Source: Prunus persica
Taxonomy: Eukaryota; Streptophyta; Magnoliopsida; Rosales; Rosaceae
Direction: 5' to 3'
Assembly: GCF_000346465.2 (NCBI RefSeq)
Contig: NC_034009.1
Coordinates: 11,536,747 to 11,600,746, forward strand
DNA: 64,000 nt
The notes beneath the pieces were generated by a model, which saw only the letters and a program-made list of their open reading frames with translations, made no database searches and was not told where the DNA came from. Every line of letters starts with the position of its first letter. Within the stretch, counting starts at the first letter, position 1. Below, piece by piece: positions 21,204 to 31,298 of this stretch. The translations under genes were made by a program, and so were the position numbers.

Positions 21204-21788
21204 AGGAATGCTAGCAACCTTCTCTTTTGGACATTCTCCCTTTTTTGCTTGACATGTGTCATTGTCCTTACACTTAAACCAATGTCATTAATATATTATA
21301 CAAGCTAACTTTTGCTTTCCAAGTTTACCCTTATTAAATATATTCAATTTATCCAAAACAATTTCACAACTTTCTTACCACCTTATTATTATTATTTTTA
21401 ATGTCAAATTTTTTATTTAAGAAAATGTCTACTTTTAAAAAAAAAGAAAAAAAAAGAAAGAGGAAATGTCCCTTTTTTTAAGGTCAAGTTTAGACTTATT
21501 TTTTTATTTAAAAAAAAAAAAGGACATTTCCTCTTTTTTTTTAAAAGCAAACATTTTCTTTTTTAAAAATAATTGATGTTAAAAAAATTTAATAAGATTG
21601 TAAGAAAGTTGTAAAATTTGTTTGGATAAATTGAATACATTTAATAAGGGTAAACTTGGAAAACAAAAGTTAGCTTGTATAATATATTAATGACATTGTT
21701 TTAAGTGTAAGGAGAATGACATATGTCAAGCAAAAAATGGAGAAGGTTCAAAAGAGAAAGTTAGAGAGAAGGTTACTAGTATTCTCCC
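21204..21788. mobile_element. Foldback (long inverted repeat) element, about 585 bp
   Basis: The left arm (about 21204-21475) and right arm (about 21510-21788) are reverse complements over most of their length. Matching segments include AATATATTATACAAGCTAAC against GTTAGCTTGTATAATATATT, and GGAAATGTCC against GGACATTTCC. The tips read GGAATGCTAGCAACCTTCTC and, reversed, GGAGAATACTAGTAACCTTC. No coding capacity is seen. A transcript would fold into a long hairpin. A Mutator-like foldback MITE is one possibility; no target duplication was found. Confidence 0.75.
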
Positions 21789-22339
21789 ACAAGTTAACCT
21801 CATTTTAAGTACCTAATCAAAAGATAAAGGTATTGAATTATCTTATCCGATTGATAGGTACATAAGTAAAAAAATTGTCAAATTGTAGTCAATGTGCACA
21901 CAAATAACTCACTTGCAAAACCATGAATACACCCAAATCAAACAACAACGAGAGACATGAAAATTTACTCCAACTAAAAAGAGCAACATCAATATACCGC
22001 AACCAACAATATTATACCAATTGTATGTATACTACCTTTTGCAATTATTAATAACAAACTTCTAAACACAAATATGGTATAAATGATAATACTTCCATAG
22101 CCAAAAGGACAAATGATATGCAACTTCAAAAAGGAAAATAAATGATAACCATTAGAAAATACTTGTACGATTGTAACTAGAAATTTAGACACTAATTAAA
22201 ATCAAAAGTTTTAACAAAGAGTTTCAATCACTTTGTTCTAGACAAGCCATCAAAGGCATTTTGGTCTATAGACGCAGAGTTTCCCCTAATGGCAAAGCCA
22301 AGTAACAAAAAGAAGCCTTCCTTTTTCCTCTTAAGAAAT

Positions 22340-22613
22340 CATGCAGTCCCAATCCTCCAATTCAAATCCGGCTGAAAATAAAAAAAGAAAATTAGAAAAT
22401 GGAGATGGTAGTAGCAACCACTAGATAGAATCAAGAGAACAGAAAATGAATGCATAACAACCAACAAACAGGCACAAGAAAATAGGCAGATATATAAGCT
22501 ATGAAAACTTACAGAGGAATTTTTGGCTTTAGGAAGAGCCTCTTCAAAAGCAGTACAATCATAACTCGATTCATCAAACAGGCAGCTTGTTATATCTCTT
22601 ACTGCTGCCAACC
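22340..22613 (-). pseudogene. MsrB-derived exons of F-box unit D
   Basis: The acceptor TATGCAG precedes a block starting at 22613 in phase with the F-box D donor (23050/23049). The frame reads VGSSKRYNKLPV and then TGA at 22576-22574, the shortest extension of the five units. The exon still ends at an intact TCCTCT/GTAAGT donor at 22513/22512, and an exon-3-like block begins after TTTTCAG at 22371 (PDLNWRIG in frame). This is the most decayed copy, lacking the zinc-site cysteines. Confidence 0.5.
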
Positions 22614-23042
22614 CTGCATAAAAAGTGGTAACAGATAAATGAAGCTAATTTTTATGCATGAAATCTGAGGAATTATTTTACGAAAAAAACTCTGTTACCA
22701 CTTGATTTTAGTGAAAAAGAAAACTCAAGGTTTATGCAACCCCAGAAAGTTTACCAAACCCGCATAGTTAACCAAAATTTCAATCTAAGTTTAGGGTCTG
22801 TGGCACTTCGCCGCGACCTTCAAGACTGATAAAGCATACAGATTGTATACCATAATTTCAAACTTCTATGCAGTATTAGAGAAGATTAGCAACTTCAGAC
22901 ACTTTTTACATGTCTGCGAAATGCAAAATATTGGTCACATTTGCTTTAAAGCATCAACTTGCAAAAATAAAAACGAAGAAGCAAAGTTGTGTCAGAGAAT
23001 TAATGTAACTAAGTTTATGCAAACAATTTTAGAAATATCATT

Positions 23043-24191
23043 TTAGTACCTCTTCACGTCCTCTGCCTTTGCAATATCATAGAGCGAAAGAAAGGATGGA
23101 CTGTAAGCAATTGGCTGAAATGACCACTTCTTAGTCGAAGGAATCTTTATTTTTCTGAAGCTCTTTTCTTCTTGATTATAACAAACTACACGCTCAAAGT
23201 TGTAGAACATCAGGATTTCCCCAGTGCTCAAAAACATAATTGGATTATACCTATCACAGATTCGTTCCGTCCAAAGGCCAAACAGGTTTTCAAAAGCAAG
23301 AATTTTAGTCCAAGACTCTTGCACACCATACTCCTTCATAACCCACATGTCCAGTTTGCTAGCATCATCCTCAAGCACACATAGATGGAGACAACCTCCT
23401 ATCACTTCCAATGTCAAACTATACGGAAATTGATTCTTTGCTAGCAAACTAGGTAGTGATAATGGCCGGAATTGTTCTCTTTCAAAGTCGAAAGATTGTA
23501 TAACCTTGGAACTTATACTTCTACCACCATAGGGAATCCAATGAACAGCTCCATGAAGAAAATTATTGAACGATAAGTTATTAAAATCCCCAGGAGGAGG
23601 AGGTCCAATGCTTCTCCATGCCCCTCCTGCGCCAATGGTGTAAATCTCAGCCTCAGTGTCCGGGTTGTTCAACTGAAACACCTTGTACACATTGGTCCTG
23701 ACGCTAAAACCAAGTCCCACAATAAGCCACTTGTCGTTTCTATTAGCAGGTGGAATGGTGATGTACTCGCCCAAAACAGGGTTGCACACATACAGGGGAA
23801 AGCCTTCATTAGCTCCAAAACAAAGCAGACCATTACATGAGTTTATCAAGCGAAATTCGGGCATGGCGTCGTCAACGGGAGGTAGGGTATTTCTGGGAGA
23901 AAACGTTATTTCCTCGAGCTGCAAATCTGAACCAGGAGCAGCACATGCTTCTGCTTGTAGATGGGTAAAATAAAGTTCCATTGGTTTTGTTAGAGGGGGA
24001 GGAAGGAAGATCTCGATCAAGATGCCAAAGGGTGATCTTGAAGCGTGGAGATGAGTAAACTGAGGGTCAGAGATTATAGAAAGCCACGCTTTGCACACGC
24101 ACCTGCAGTTGAAAAGGGTCTTGACAGAGAGCCTTGAGAGGATGTCCATGGTTATACCCAGTGGAAGTTGCAGGAACCGTTGGGTTGCCAT
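23043..24191 (-). CDS. F-box protein with FBA domain, unit D
   Basis: I place the start at the ATG at 24191-24189 (MATQRFLQLPLG), because the upstream in-frame sequence to 24284 has no ATG. This gives 382 residues, with a shorter N-terminal tail than units B, C and E. The F-box is MDILSRLSVKTLFNCRCVCK, near the N terminus, followed by the FBA-type region (NSCNGLLCFGANEG, EIYTIGAGGAWRSIG, GAVHWIPYGG, MWVMKEYGVQESWTK). The product is a probable SCF substrate receptor. The stop follows a donor-like AG/GTACTAAAA at 23050/23049. Confidence 0.8.
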   Translation of the reverse strand: MATQRFLQLPLGITMDILSRLSVKTLFNCRCVCKAWLSIISDPQFTHLHASRSPFGILIEIFLPPPLTKPMELYFTHLQAEACAAPGSDLQLEEITFSPRNTLPPVDDAMPEFRLINSCNGLLCFGANEGFPLYVCNPVLGEYITIPPANRNDKWLIVGLGFSVRTNVYKVFQLNNPDTEAEIYTIGAGGAWRSIGPPPPGDFNNLSFNNFLHGAVHWIPYGGRSISSKVIQSFDFEREQFRPLSLPSLLAKNQFPYSLTLEVIGGCLHLCVLEDDASKLDMWVMKEYGVQESWTKILAFENLFGLWTERICDRYNPIMFLSTGEILMFYNFERVVCYNQEEKSFRKIKIPSTKKWSFQPIAYSPSFLSLYDIAKAEDVKRY

Positions 24192-24469
24192 TCTACTGCT
24201 TGCTCTTTCTTGCTGATCGCTCTTCTTCTCCTTGAATTCAATCGTATAGGAATAATTTTGCCAGTCTGGCCAGAAAAGAAGCACAGCTTTTGGTACAGAG
24301 ATGCAAATAGAAAAGGTTTGTTGTTAAATTTGAGTTCAAATTAAGAGAAGAATTAGGTTAATATAGAGATGGGTTGGCTTGGGATGATCCAGGAAAGATT
24401 GGATTGGATTTGAAGTTGCAAACTTGAAATTGCTAAAAATTGCAGAACTTGGACATCTGATGAAATGTG

Positions 24470-24760
24470 TGTTGAGAATGGGAACAAGAAAGCAAATAAC
24501 TCAAACGCAAGAACTGGATTGAATGACTTATTATTGAACAGCAACCTTTGGTTATTATATAGCCTTACATGAACTAACAAACAGCTGAAATACAGCCCAC
24601 GATTCACACTAACAGAAACGTGGTAACGTGCATAAGGAAAGAGTCAAAAACAGTAAACAAGTCTCCCTACATAGTAGGAACTTATTTGAAACAGAAAACA
24701 AACCTAAATATCTGAGAATCCTATACTAATAAGGAATCCCAAACCCGTCAACGTGAATGG
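24470..24760 (-). mobile_element. Putative LTR remnant (copia-type character)
   Basis: On the minus strand the stretch ends in CCCATTCTCAACA and carries a TATA-like GGCTATATAATAACC in the middle, with A/T-rich flanks. This is the usual build of a plant LTR. No matching second LTR or pol sequence is seen nearby, so it would be a solo or truncated LTR. The call rests on general appearance. Confidence 0.35.
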
Positions 24761-26130
24761 GTTAGGGTTTTGCAGACAACATATGTGAGTCAAAGGAGAA
24801 CAAGAGTTTTTGACGAGACTGCGGCGGCGAACGAGAGATAGGAGGGGGTGCTCGCTGAGAGGACTTCACTGGATTTTTCAAAGAGAAAATTGCCCTACAC
24901 GGTGTAGGACAAGGAATGAATGCGGACCCAAAAACAATTGTGGGAGACAAAAAGGCTTTGGTGGAATGAGTGCCCCTTGGCTTGGCAATATTCCTAAGAT
25001 GCACGCAAGGTGCTCGACGAAATGCAACAGCGAAGCCTGGGCTTCGCTCACAGGCGGGCGCCTAATTTTTTAGACCAAAACGACGTCGCTTTGGAACAGG
25101 CCATTTCAAATTTTTTTAATAACCTGGCATCAAAACGACATCATTTTGAGCCAGGCTTTAAAAAAAAAATTTTAAACCCGACGTTGTTTTGGCATCTCCC
25201 CTTCTTCTAACCGACGTTATATTTTTGTTGTTGTTAATTGATATTGTTATATTTTTGTTGTTGATAAATATTTTTTTAATTGATATTGTCATATTTTTCT
25301 TCTTTTCTTTCTTTCTTTTTTATAATTAAGTGAGTCGAGGTGGAAAGCCAGAAAATATGGGTGTGTAGCTCGAGGTGAAAAGCCAGAAAATATGAGTGCT
25401 GAGAACAAGGGATGAGATCCCAACATGCTTTTGTTATTCAAGGACGTTGTCTGATGCTTTTCTTACCATTTAAACCAGGACGTTCTTCAATCTGAAAACA
25501 AAAGCAAACTAGAGAGAAAACATAAGCAGAAATCAATCAAAAATGTATTCCCTTCGATTCCTGAAACTTCAACAGATTTGAATTTATCCTTTGATCCTTC
25601 TTCAAACCAAAAAACAACACATGAAAATGTTGTCTTTCCACACTCCAATTTTCACACCGATTTTACTTCTATGCAAGCTGCAAATATGCACAATTAAATT
25701 CCAGCAACTATGAACATGCTTACACCATATGCGAACTTGATAATGGCAAGGAGGTTTGACAAGACTGCAGCAGAAGAGACCAATTTTTTTAATGCTCACC
25801 GTGCTAGTTCGATAGCAAATGTAGGATTGCGTCTGCTAGCAAAGAAACCAAGAGTGTGCTTCATTGACTGCTCTGGTCGCATCCTTGAAGGCTGAAGTTG
25901 CTGAATTGCATGGGCAACTCAAGCAATCAAACTAACATATAGAAGCACTAAAAAAGAAAAATCGTTTCCTTGTTTAATAATGCTCAAAAAGTAAACTTAC
26001 AAAATTGTTTTGATTGGACATTATTTTTACAATTTGAACTGTATATATGACCCTCTTTAAAAGTAGGCCAGCAACAACTTGTTTAACAAAAGTTGTGTCA
26101 CATTTATATATCACCCTAAAGGTCTGCTCC
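24761..26130. other. Repeat-derived intergenic DNA between units D and E
   Basis: No gene is supported. The segment 25075-25190 has three variants of AAAACGACGTCGTTTTG-like palindromes, often seen in plant repeats. At 25333-25400, a phrase around AAAGCCAGAAAATATG occurs twice. Short ORFs here have no recognisable motif. Confidence 0.5.
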
Positions 26131-26136
26131 TGCGGG

Positions 26137-26164
26137 CCCCCCCCCCCCCCCCCCCCAAAAAAAA
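26137..26164. repeat. Homopolymer C20 followed by A8
   Basis: Twenty consecutive C bases are followed by eight A bases. It directly precedes an F-box gene fragment, so it may mark a join or an assembly problem. Confidence 0.9.
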
Positions 26165-26285
26165 GGTCTTAATCAAGATCCCAATGGGTGATCTTGCAGA
26201 GTTGGGGTCAGCAAATTGAGGGTCAGAAATTATAGAAAGCCAGGCCTTGCAAACGCACTTGCAGCTAAAGAGAGTCTTTTATGGG
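26164..26285 (-). pseudogene. Fragment of a sixth F-box gene
   Basis: About 120 bp match the F-box region of unit E in antisense. The minus strand encodes a decayed CKAWLSIISDPQFA-like segment, then SPIGILIK. It starts and ends abruptly and has no start codon or FBA region. It is evidence for at least one more unit in the array in the past. Confidence 0.7.
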
Positions 26286-26485
26286 GAGAAATTATTGTAT
26301 GGTATTGTAATTCGGCATTGCAATTTGCATACAGCTAAAGACGGTGGTATATTCACAGACAGCCATCGCATTTGATATTAAACAAAAGATTAACACTAGT
26401 CAAGATTATAGGTTAGCTTTAACACTAGTAAAATCATGAGAAAACTACAGGACAGAAATAAGCCATAAAACCCCTTCCGCCAACA

Positions 26486-26520
26486 AAATTAAATTAAATT
26501 AAATTAAATTAAATTAAAAA
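26486..26520. repeat. (AAATT)n microsatellite
   Basis: About six pentanucleotide AAATT units run in tandem, passing into an A run. Confidence 0.9.
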
Positions 26521-26631
26521 AAAACTTATAAGTATATAACTAGGCACGTCGACATTCCCAAAAGGTTTTAACCCAAAAAAAGTTACATCTTGCATTTTGG
26601 TCTATGGAAGCGGAGCTATCCCGAAGAATTC

Positions 26632-27019
26632 TCAGGAGGAACCTGCGTTGGAGCATCGTTGACACAATAGGAACCCCTTACCCCTGAAAACATAGCCCAA
26701 GTTCTCACCGCATCGAGCACATGGGAATCCCATTGCGGTAAAATCCGGCTGAAAAGAGATTGTGTAGCAAAGAGACACAGCAACAACCATCAGATGGATT
26801 CAATAAAACAAAAATTGATTACAATAAAATAGATAGATACATGAACTACGACAACTCACCGTCGCAGAGGAATTCATGGAGTTAGGAAGACCTCCTTCAA
26901 AGGCAGGCCAGGCATAGCCTGAGTTAAGTTTTGTGGACTTGTGGTGTGGCATCCCAGAGCCAGCATAATCAAAACTCCCTTCAGCAGACAACTTGTCACA
27001 ATTCTTAGAGCCTTGCACC
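26632..27019 (-). pseudogene. MsrB-derived exons of F-box unit E (open in frame)
   Basis: Block 27019-26860 follows a TATGCAG acceptor, is in phase with the F-box E donor (27606/27605) and is open for 53 codons, including KNCDKLSAEGSFDYAGSGMP and KSTKLNSGYAWPAFEGGLP. It ends at ACG/GTGAGT. Block 26748-26632 follows CTTTTCAG, starts in phase 0 and is open for 38 codons with CARCGENLGYVFRGKG before TGA. The second zinc-site CxxC pair is kept. The sequence matching the catalytic-cysteine segment is present but in another frame, so the reductase site is not encoded. This is the best candidate for a live F-box-MsrB fusion. I label it a pseudogene only with respect to MsrB activity. Confidence 0.6.
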
Positions 27020-27598
27020 CTGCATATCATATATTGAGCATGCCAAAATGATTTGATATACTCATTGGCCAATGTCACAGCCTTCTTTCAGAATATCCAT
27101 ATATTGAACACATTTATAGAGTGATAATAATTGTTTACAGGTAGCATCCTAACCATTGACAATATCTTTTTATTTTTCAATCCCTAAAGATTTTCAAAGA
27201 AGTGTTTTGAGTATTACTTTAGAATCCAGGAGACAATCCAACAAACAAAATTCAAAGGCTCAAAGCAGACAATATGTCACCAATTGATTTTTGTGGAAAA
27301 TAAACTCATCTAATTTAACCCCAAAAAAAAAATTTGAACAAACCACATAATTCCGAAAAAGGATCTTGCATACACCAGTATTCTGATCAGTCATATAGAT
27401 TGGATATCGTATCAAAAATTTCATACGCAATTTCATGGGAGATTGGCAGAATTTAAGATACCATAGATTTCCGTATTTGAAACATGCAATACATAATTTC
27501 CCTACATTGACATCAACTTCCACAAATAGAGAGCAAAACAAGAAGTTGTAACAGAGAAATAGAACTAAATTATGCATGTATGTTGTTGAAGAATAATT

Positions 27599-28834
27599 TC
27601 AGTACCTTTTCACCTCCTCTGCCTTTGAAATATCATAGAGTGAAACAAAGCATGGGCTGTAACCAATTGCATGAAACTCAGATCGAGTCCGAGTAATTCT
27701 AGTTTCCCTGAAACTCATCCTTTTCTGATTATAGCAAACAACAACCCAATCATTGTAGGACATTACGATTTCCCCATTGCTCAAAAACAGCATCGGTTCA
27801 TACAAATCACAGCTAAGTTCTCTTGGATACAAGTTTTCAATAACAAAAGTTTTAGCCCAAGACTCTTGGACACCATAATCCTTCATAACCCACATGACAA
27901 ATTTGCTAGAATCATCCCCAAACACACACAAAACGAGGCAACCTTCCCACACTCCCAACTTCAAACAGTCTGAAAATTGCTTCTGTAGTGGTCCAAAGTA
28001 GCTAGGTGGGGGCAGTGCCTGAAATTGTTCTGTTTCAAAGTTGAAAGAATTTATAAGCTCAGGAACATCCCTAAAACAGGAAATCCAATGAAGAGCTCCA
28101 TGAAGATAAGCATTGAAGGGTAACTGAGGACCAAGGCTCCCAGAAGCCTTTCCAATGCTTCTCCAAAATCCTGTACCAATGGTGTATATCTCTGCCTCAT
28201 AGTTGTAACTTGTGACCGGTTCACTCGACTGAAGAAAAGATTGCAACACCTTATACTCACCGGTTCCGACGCTAAAACCAAGTCCAACACAATTGAAAGA
28301 TGGCCTACCCTTACCAGAGCGTTCAATGGTGATGAACTCACCCAAAACTGGATTGCACACATACAAAAGGCCACCTCTTTCGGGTCCAGACAAACAAATT
28401 AAACCATTGCACGAGTTCATTAGATTAAATTCAGAAATGGGTAGGCTAGTTTTTGGGGTAAACCTCATTTTCTCGAGCCGCCAGCGAGAATCAGCAGATT
28501 CCTCTATCTGGGCAAAGTCAAGTCTCCTAGTTATGCTTTTAGGGGGAAAGGTCTTGATCAATATGCCAATGGGTGATCTTGAAATGCAGAGATGGGCAAA
28601 TTGAGGGTCAGAGATTAGAGAAAGCCAGGCTTTGCAAACGCACCTGCAGTTGAAGAGGGTGTTGATGGTGAGCCTTGAGAGAATGTCCATGACCAAAGCC
28701 CGCTGAAGTTGTAGAATTTTGCAAGGACCATTGGGTTGCCATTGTTCTTGCTGTTTGCTGCTGATTGGTGGTGTTTGCGCTACTCTCTTCTTTGAGGTCA
28801 TAGGGTTTTTCCCTTTCTTTTCTCTCGGCATCAT
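27599..28834 (-). CDS. F-box protein with FBA domain, unit E
   Basis: One open frame of 411 residues starts MMPREKKGKNPMTSKKRVA. The F-box is at about 45-88 (ILQLQRALVMDILSRLTINT), followed by the FBA-type region (NSCNGLICLSGPERG, EIYTIGTGFWRSIGKASG, GALHWISCFRD, MWVMKDYGVQESWAK). It is the unit next to the intact MsrB gene. The ORF stop at 27601-27599 (VKRY-TGA) lies just past a donor-like AG/GTACTGAAA at 27606/27605. Splicing there to the blocks at 27019-26860 and 26748-26632 would give about 501 residues with an MsrB-like tail. The likely role is SCF substrate recognition; the target is unknown. Confidence 0.82.
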   Translation of the reverse strand: MMPREKKGKNPMTSKKRVAQTPPISSKQQEQWQPNGPCKILQLQRALVMDILSRLTINTLFNCRCVCKAWLSLISDPQFAHLCISRSPIGILIKTFPPKSITRRLDFAQIEESADSRWRLEKMRFTPKTSLPISEFNLMNSCNGLICLSGPERGGLLYVCNPVLGEFITIERSGKGRPSFNCVGLGFSVGTGEYKVLQSFLQSSEPVTSYNYEAEIYTIGTGFWRSIGKASGSLGPQLPFNAYLHGALHWISCFRDVPELINSFNFETEQFQALPPPSYFGPLQKQFSDCLKLGVWEGCLVLCVFGDDSSKFVMWVMKDYGVQESWAKTFVIENLYPRELSCDLYEPMLFLSNGEIVMSYNDWVVVCYNQKRMSFRETRITRTRSEFHAIGYSPCFVSLYDISKAEEVKRY

Positions 28835-29826
28835 AGATGGGTTTTTGATTTGCGGAGGAAATGGGAGGGAAACGACCGGGAAAGTCGTGTTTTTTAGGGA
28901 ATTCCAGAATCAAAGCCGAAGGGCAGAGGAGAGCTTGTGCTTTTGGGCTGGTATCTTTCTTCCTTTGGTGGGCTCAGTCACCTCTTGGACTGACGATGTA
29001 GTCTTGTGCACTTCATAGACTTTCTGAGCCAGCCACGTATTATTGCTCTGCTGAATGTGTTTTTTTTTTTTGCTTTTTTCAATGTTAAAAGAGAGCTCAA
29101 TTTGCAGTAATCATCCTTGAAATTTACTCAAATTTTCACTTTAGTCCTTGTAATTTTTTTTTTTGCAGTTTCGTGATAGAGACTTGGTTTGACTCTTTCA
29201 TATTCATATAGCTTGGCTAAATTCCAACCTCACAATAATCAACAATGGGCTAATGATCTGTAATTAAAGGATGAGAGCAGATTAGTTTAGTTTTTTTGTG
29301 TTAACTTTTTCTATTTTTATTTTTTATACATTTGATTTTAAAATTTTAACTTTATTAATTTTAATTGTTTATAACATAATACAAAGTTTTTATTGTTTTT
29401 TGGTTCGTGTGGCGCAAATTCAGTGGTCAATATGGAGTTATGAATGCCACGTTATCATTTAACGGAAAACTTAAACAATCAAACTAATGGAGGTACGAAA
29501 ATGGTAGTAAAATCAATATGAAAAAAATTCTTATAGTAAAGTCTGAATTTTGGGAAACTTCCGGATAGTAAAGTGAAATTTACCCTTAAAATAAATTTGG
29601 AATGGCCCTGACGACTGACTATTCATGAAACATAGCAGGCCATGAAACAAGAAACTACACACAGAGAGGTTTTATTGCCACTTTAGTAAAATTATAACAC
29701 ATCATTCATCGCTCACCCTCGACTTACTAACAATCACTGCATATCAGATTATAAATCTTGGTCTTCAAGCAAGGCAAGAACCACACTAAGGTTTTAAGTG
29801 TGCACAACAAACTTGATCAGAAGACT
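28835..29826. other. Intergenic DNA between F-box E and MsrB
   Basis: This holds the F-box E promoter side and the MsrB 3' flank. T runs occur near 29060 and 29155. No further gene is seen. Confidence 0.6.
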
Positions 29827-30955
29827 TCACAGTGTAGACTTCCCTGGAACAAGCTTGACCGAAACGCTGTTGACACAATGGCGTTCATCGGTCGGCACCT
29901 TGTGCCCCTCCCCTTTAAAAACATGGCCCAAGTGACCGCCACAAGCTGCACATGTGATCTCAGTTCTCCTCCCATCAGGGTCAGGCTGAAACACAGAGTT
30001 GCTTCAGTTCTATAAAATTTCAGCAAAATGTATAGGACAATACCTTTAACAAACAACTTATACATTATTATTAGCAATAGAAAGTTAGAGGCTTACAGAG
30101 CGGTTTATGGCTCCAGGCAGACCCTCATAGAATGCAGGCCAACCGCATCCGGAGTCGAACTTGGTAGTTGACTTATAGAGTGGTGTTCCACAACCAGAAC
30201 AATTGTAAACCCCTTCTTCAAAAACCTTGTCATATTCCCCAGTGAATTTTGGCCTGTATGTCATCAAACTCCAATGATAAGCAAGTCTCATTTAACCTAT
30301 TCATTTGTATGTATCTTTTGCATTTGTGCAACTGCTTGTCCCCAAATTCTGGTAAAGGAACTAGATAGCAATTGTTCACTGGGATAATTACCTCTTTAAT
30401 CTAAATCTAAAGATAAATAAGCACAAGCTACAACAAGGTAAAACACTAAAACCCATCCCATAAAGCCTTCTGCCAATTGATCACTGATGCTATGGTTGTG
30501 TAGGTAACAAAATATCAGACTTTGGAACTCTGCTACAATCTTTGCATTACATATTCTAAGAATTAAATCAAGGAAATAAAATTCTATTTCAACAAAAGAA
30601 AGGAAAATAAAAGTCAAATGGGATATATTTGTGCAGTGAGTACAAAAATGCTAAGACAAAAACTTTACTCTCTCAAAATTAATAAAAGGTTCACAAAATC
30701 TCTGTAAGCACTGTAAGCAATCAGACTAATCAGAAAAGCCAAAAAGAGCTAAAACCCATGAAAGGCCACAAATCATATGAGACATAACTAAATAAATCAT
30801 AGCATATCTGATTATAAAAAAATCTTTTTAAGGAAGGAAAAAAGAAAGAGTAGGAATTACTCTGTCCCCTTCTCGCGTAGAATCCTAAACTGTTCAGGGG
30901 AGAGAACAGCGCGCCATTCTTCCTCGGATTTCTGAACTGACCCTGGTGCAGCCAT
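29827..30955 (-). CDS. MSRB: Methionine-R-sulfoxide reductase B, cytosolic type
   Basis: Three exons, 30955-30861, 30253-30097 and 29985-29827, join in frame (intron phases 2 and 0) to give 136 residues, the usual length of the plant MSRB5-9 group. The start is [15 protein letters not shown], with no transit peptide. Zinc-binding pairs are C50/C53 (NCSGCG) and C96/C99 (CAACGG). The catalytic Cys is C121 in [10 protein letters not shown]. The enzyme reduces methionine-R-sulfoxide in proteins, normally with thioredoxin or glutaredoxin as reductant. It is divergently arranged with the SAC3B-like gene. Its exons 2 and 3 correspond to the MsrB-like blocks found after every F-box gene in this array. 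Confidence 0.9.
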
Positions 30956-31298
30956 TGCCACTGTCCGCGCTCAATGATTGAGATGGGTTTTCTGGGAAAG
31001 TTCTGATATAGATTTCCGGGAAAATGAATATGGACGGAAAATCAACCACGTGGGCCTTTTCGCTTCAAACCGGATAAGGATTTATCCTTGTGATGTGATG
31101 TGATGTAGGCCTGTATAATTGGAGGCCCAATACTAACAGATGGTTTTGAGTTGGGCTTGAATATAAGACGACGGCGTTTCTTTGCGTTTCATGCTCCAAA
31201 GCTCAAGAATCTTCTGGCTTTCTTTTTCTCCGAGTTGAAAATTTTGAAACAAGAAAAGAAGGAGCAAAAAATTAACAAGAAGACACTCTGAAACACCA
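30956..31298. promoter_or_regulatory. Shared divergent promoter of MsrB and SAC3B
   Basis: Only 343 bp separate the two start codons. A palindromic G-box CCACGTGG (about 31046-31053) is fused to GGGCC. Further GCCCA/TGGGC motifs (site II-like, TCP-binding in known plant promoters) lie near 31124-31130 and 31150-31156. A short GTGAT/GTGATG repeat sits at about 31090-31106. Such motifs are typical of housekeeping divergent promoters. Confidence 0.6.

Noticed and set aside
24192..24284. N-terminal extension of F-box D
   Set aside because: It begins with GTG and contains no ATG before MATQRF, so plant translation would start at 24191.
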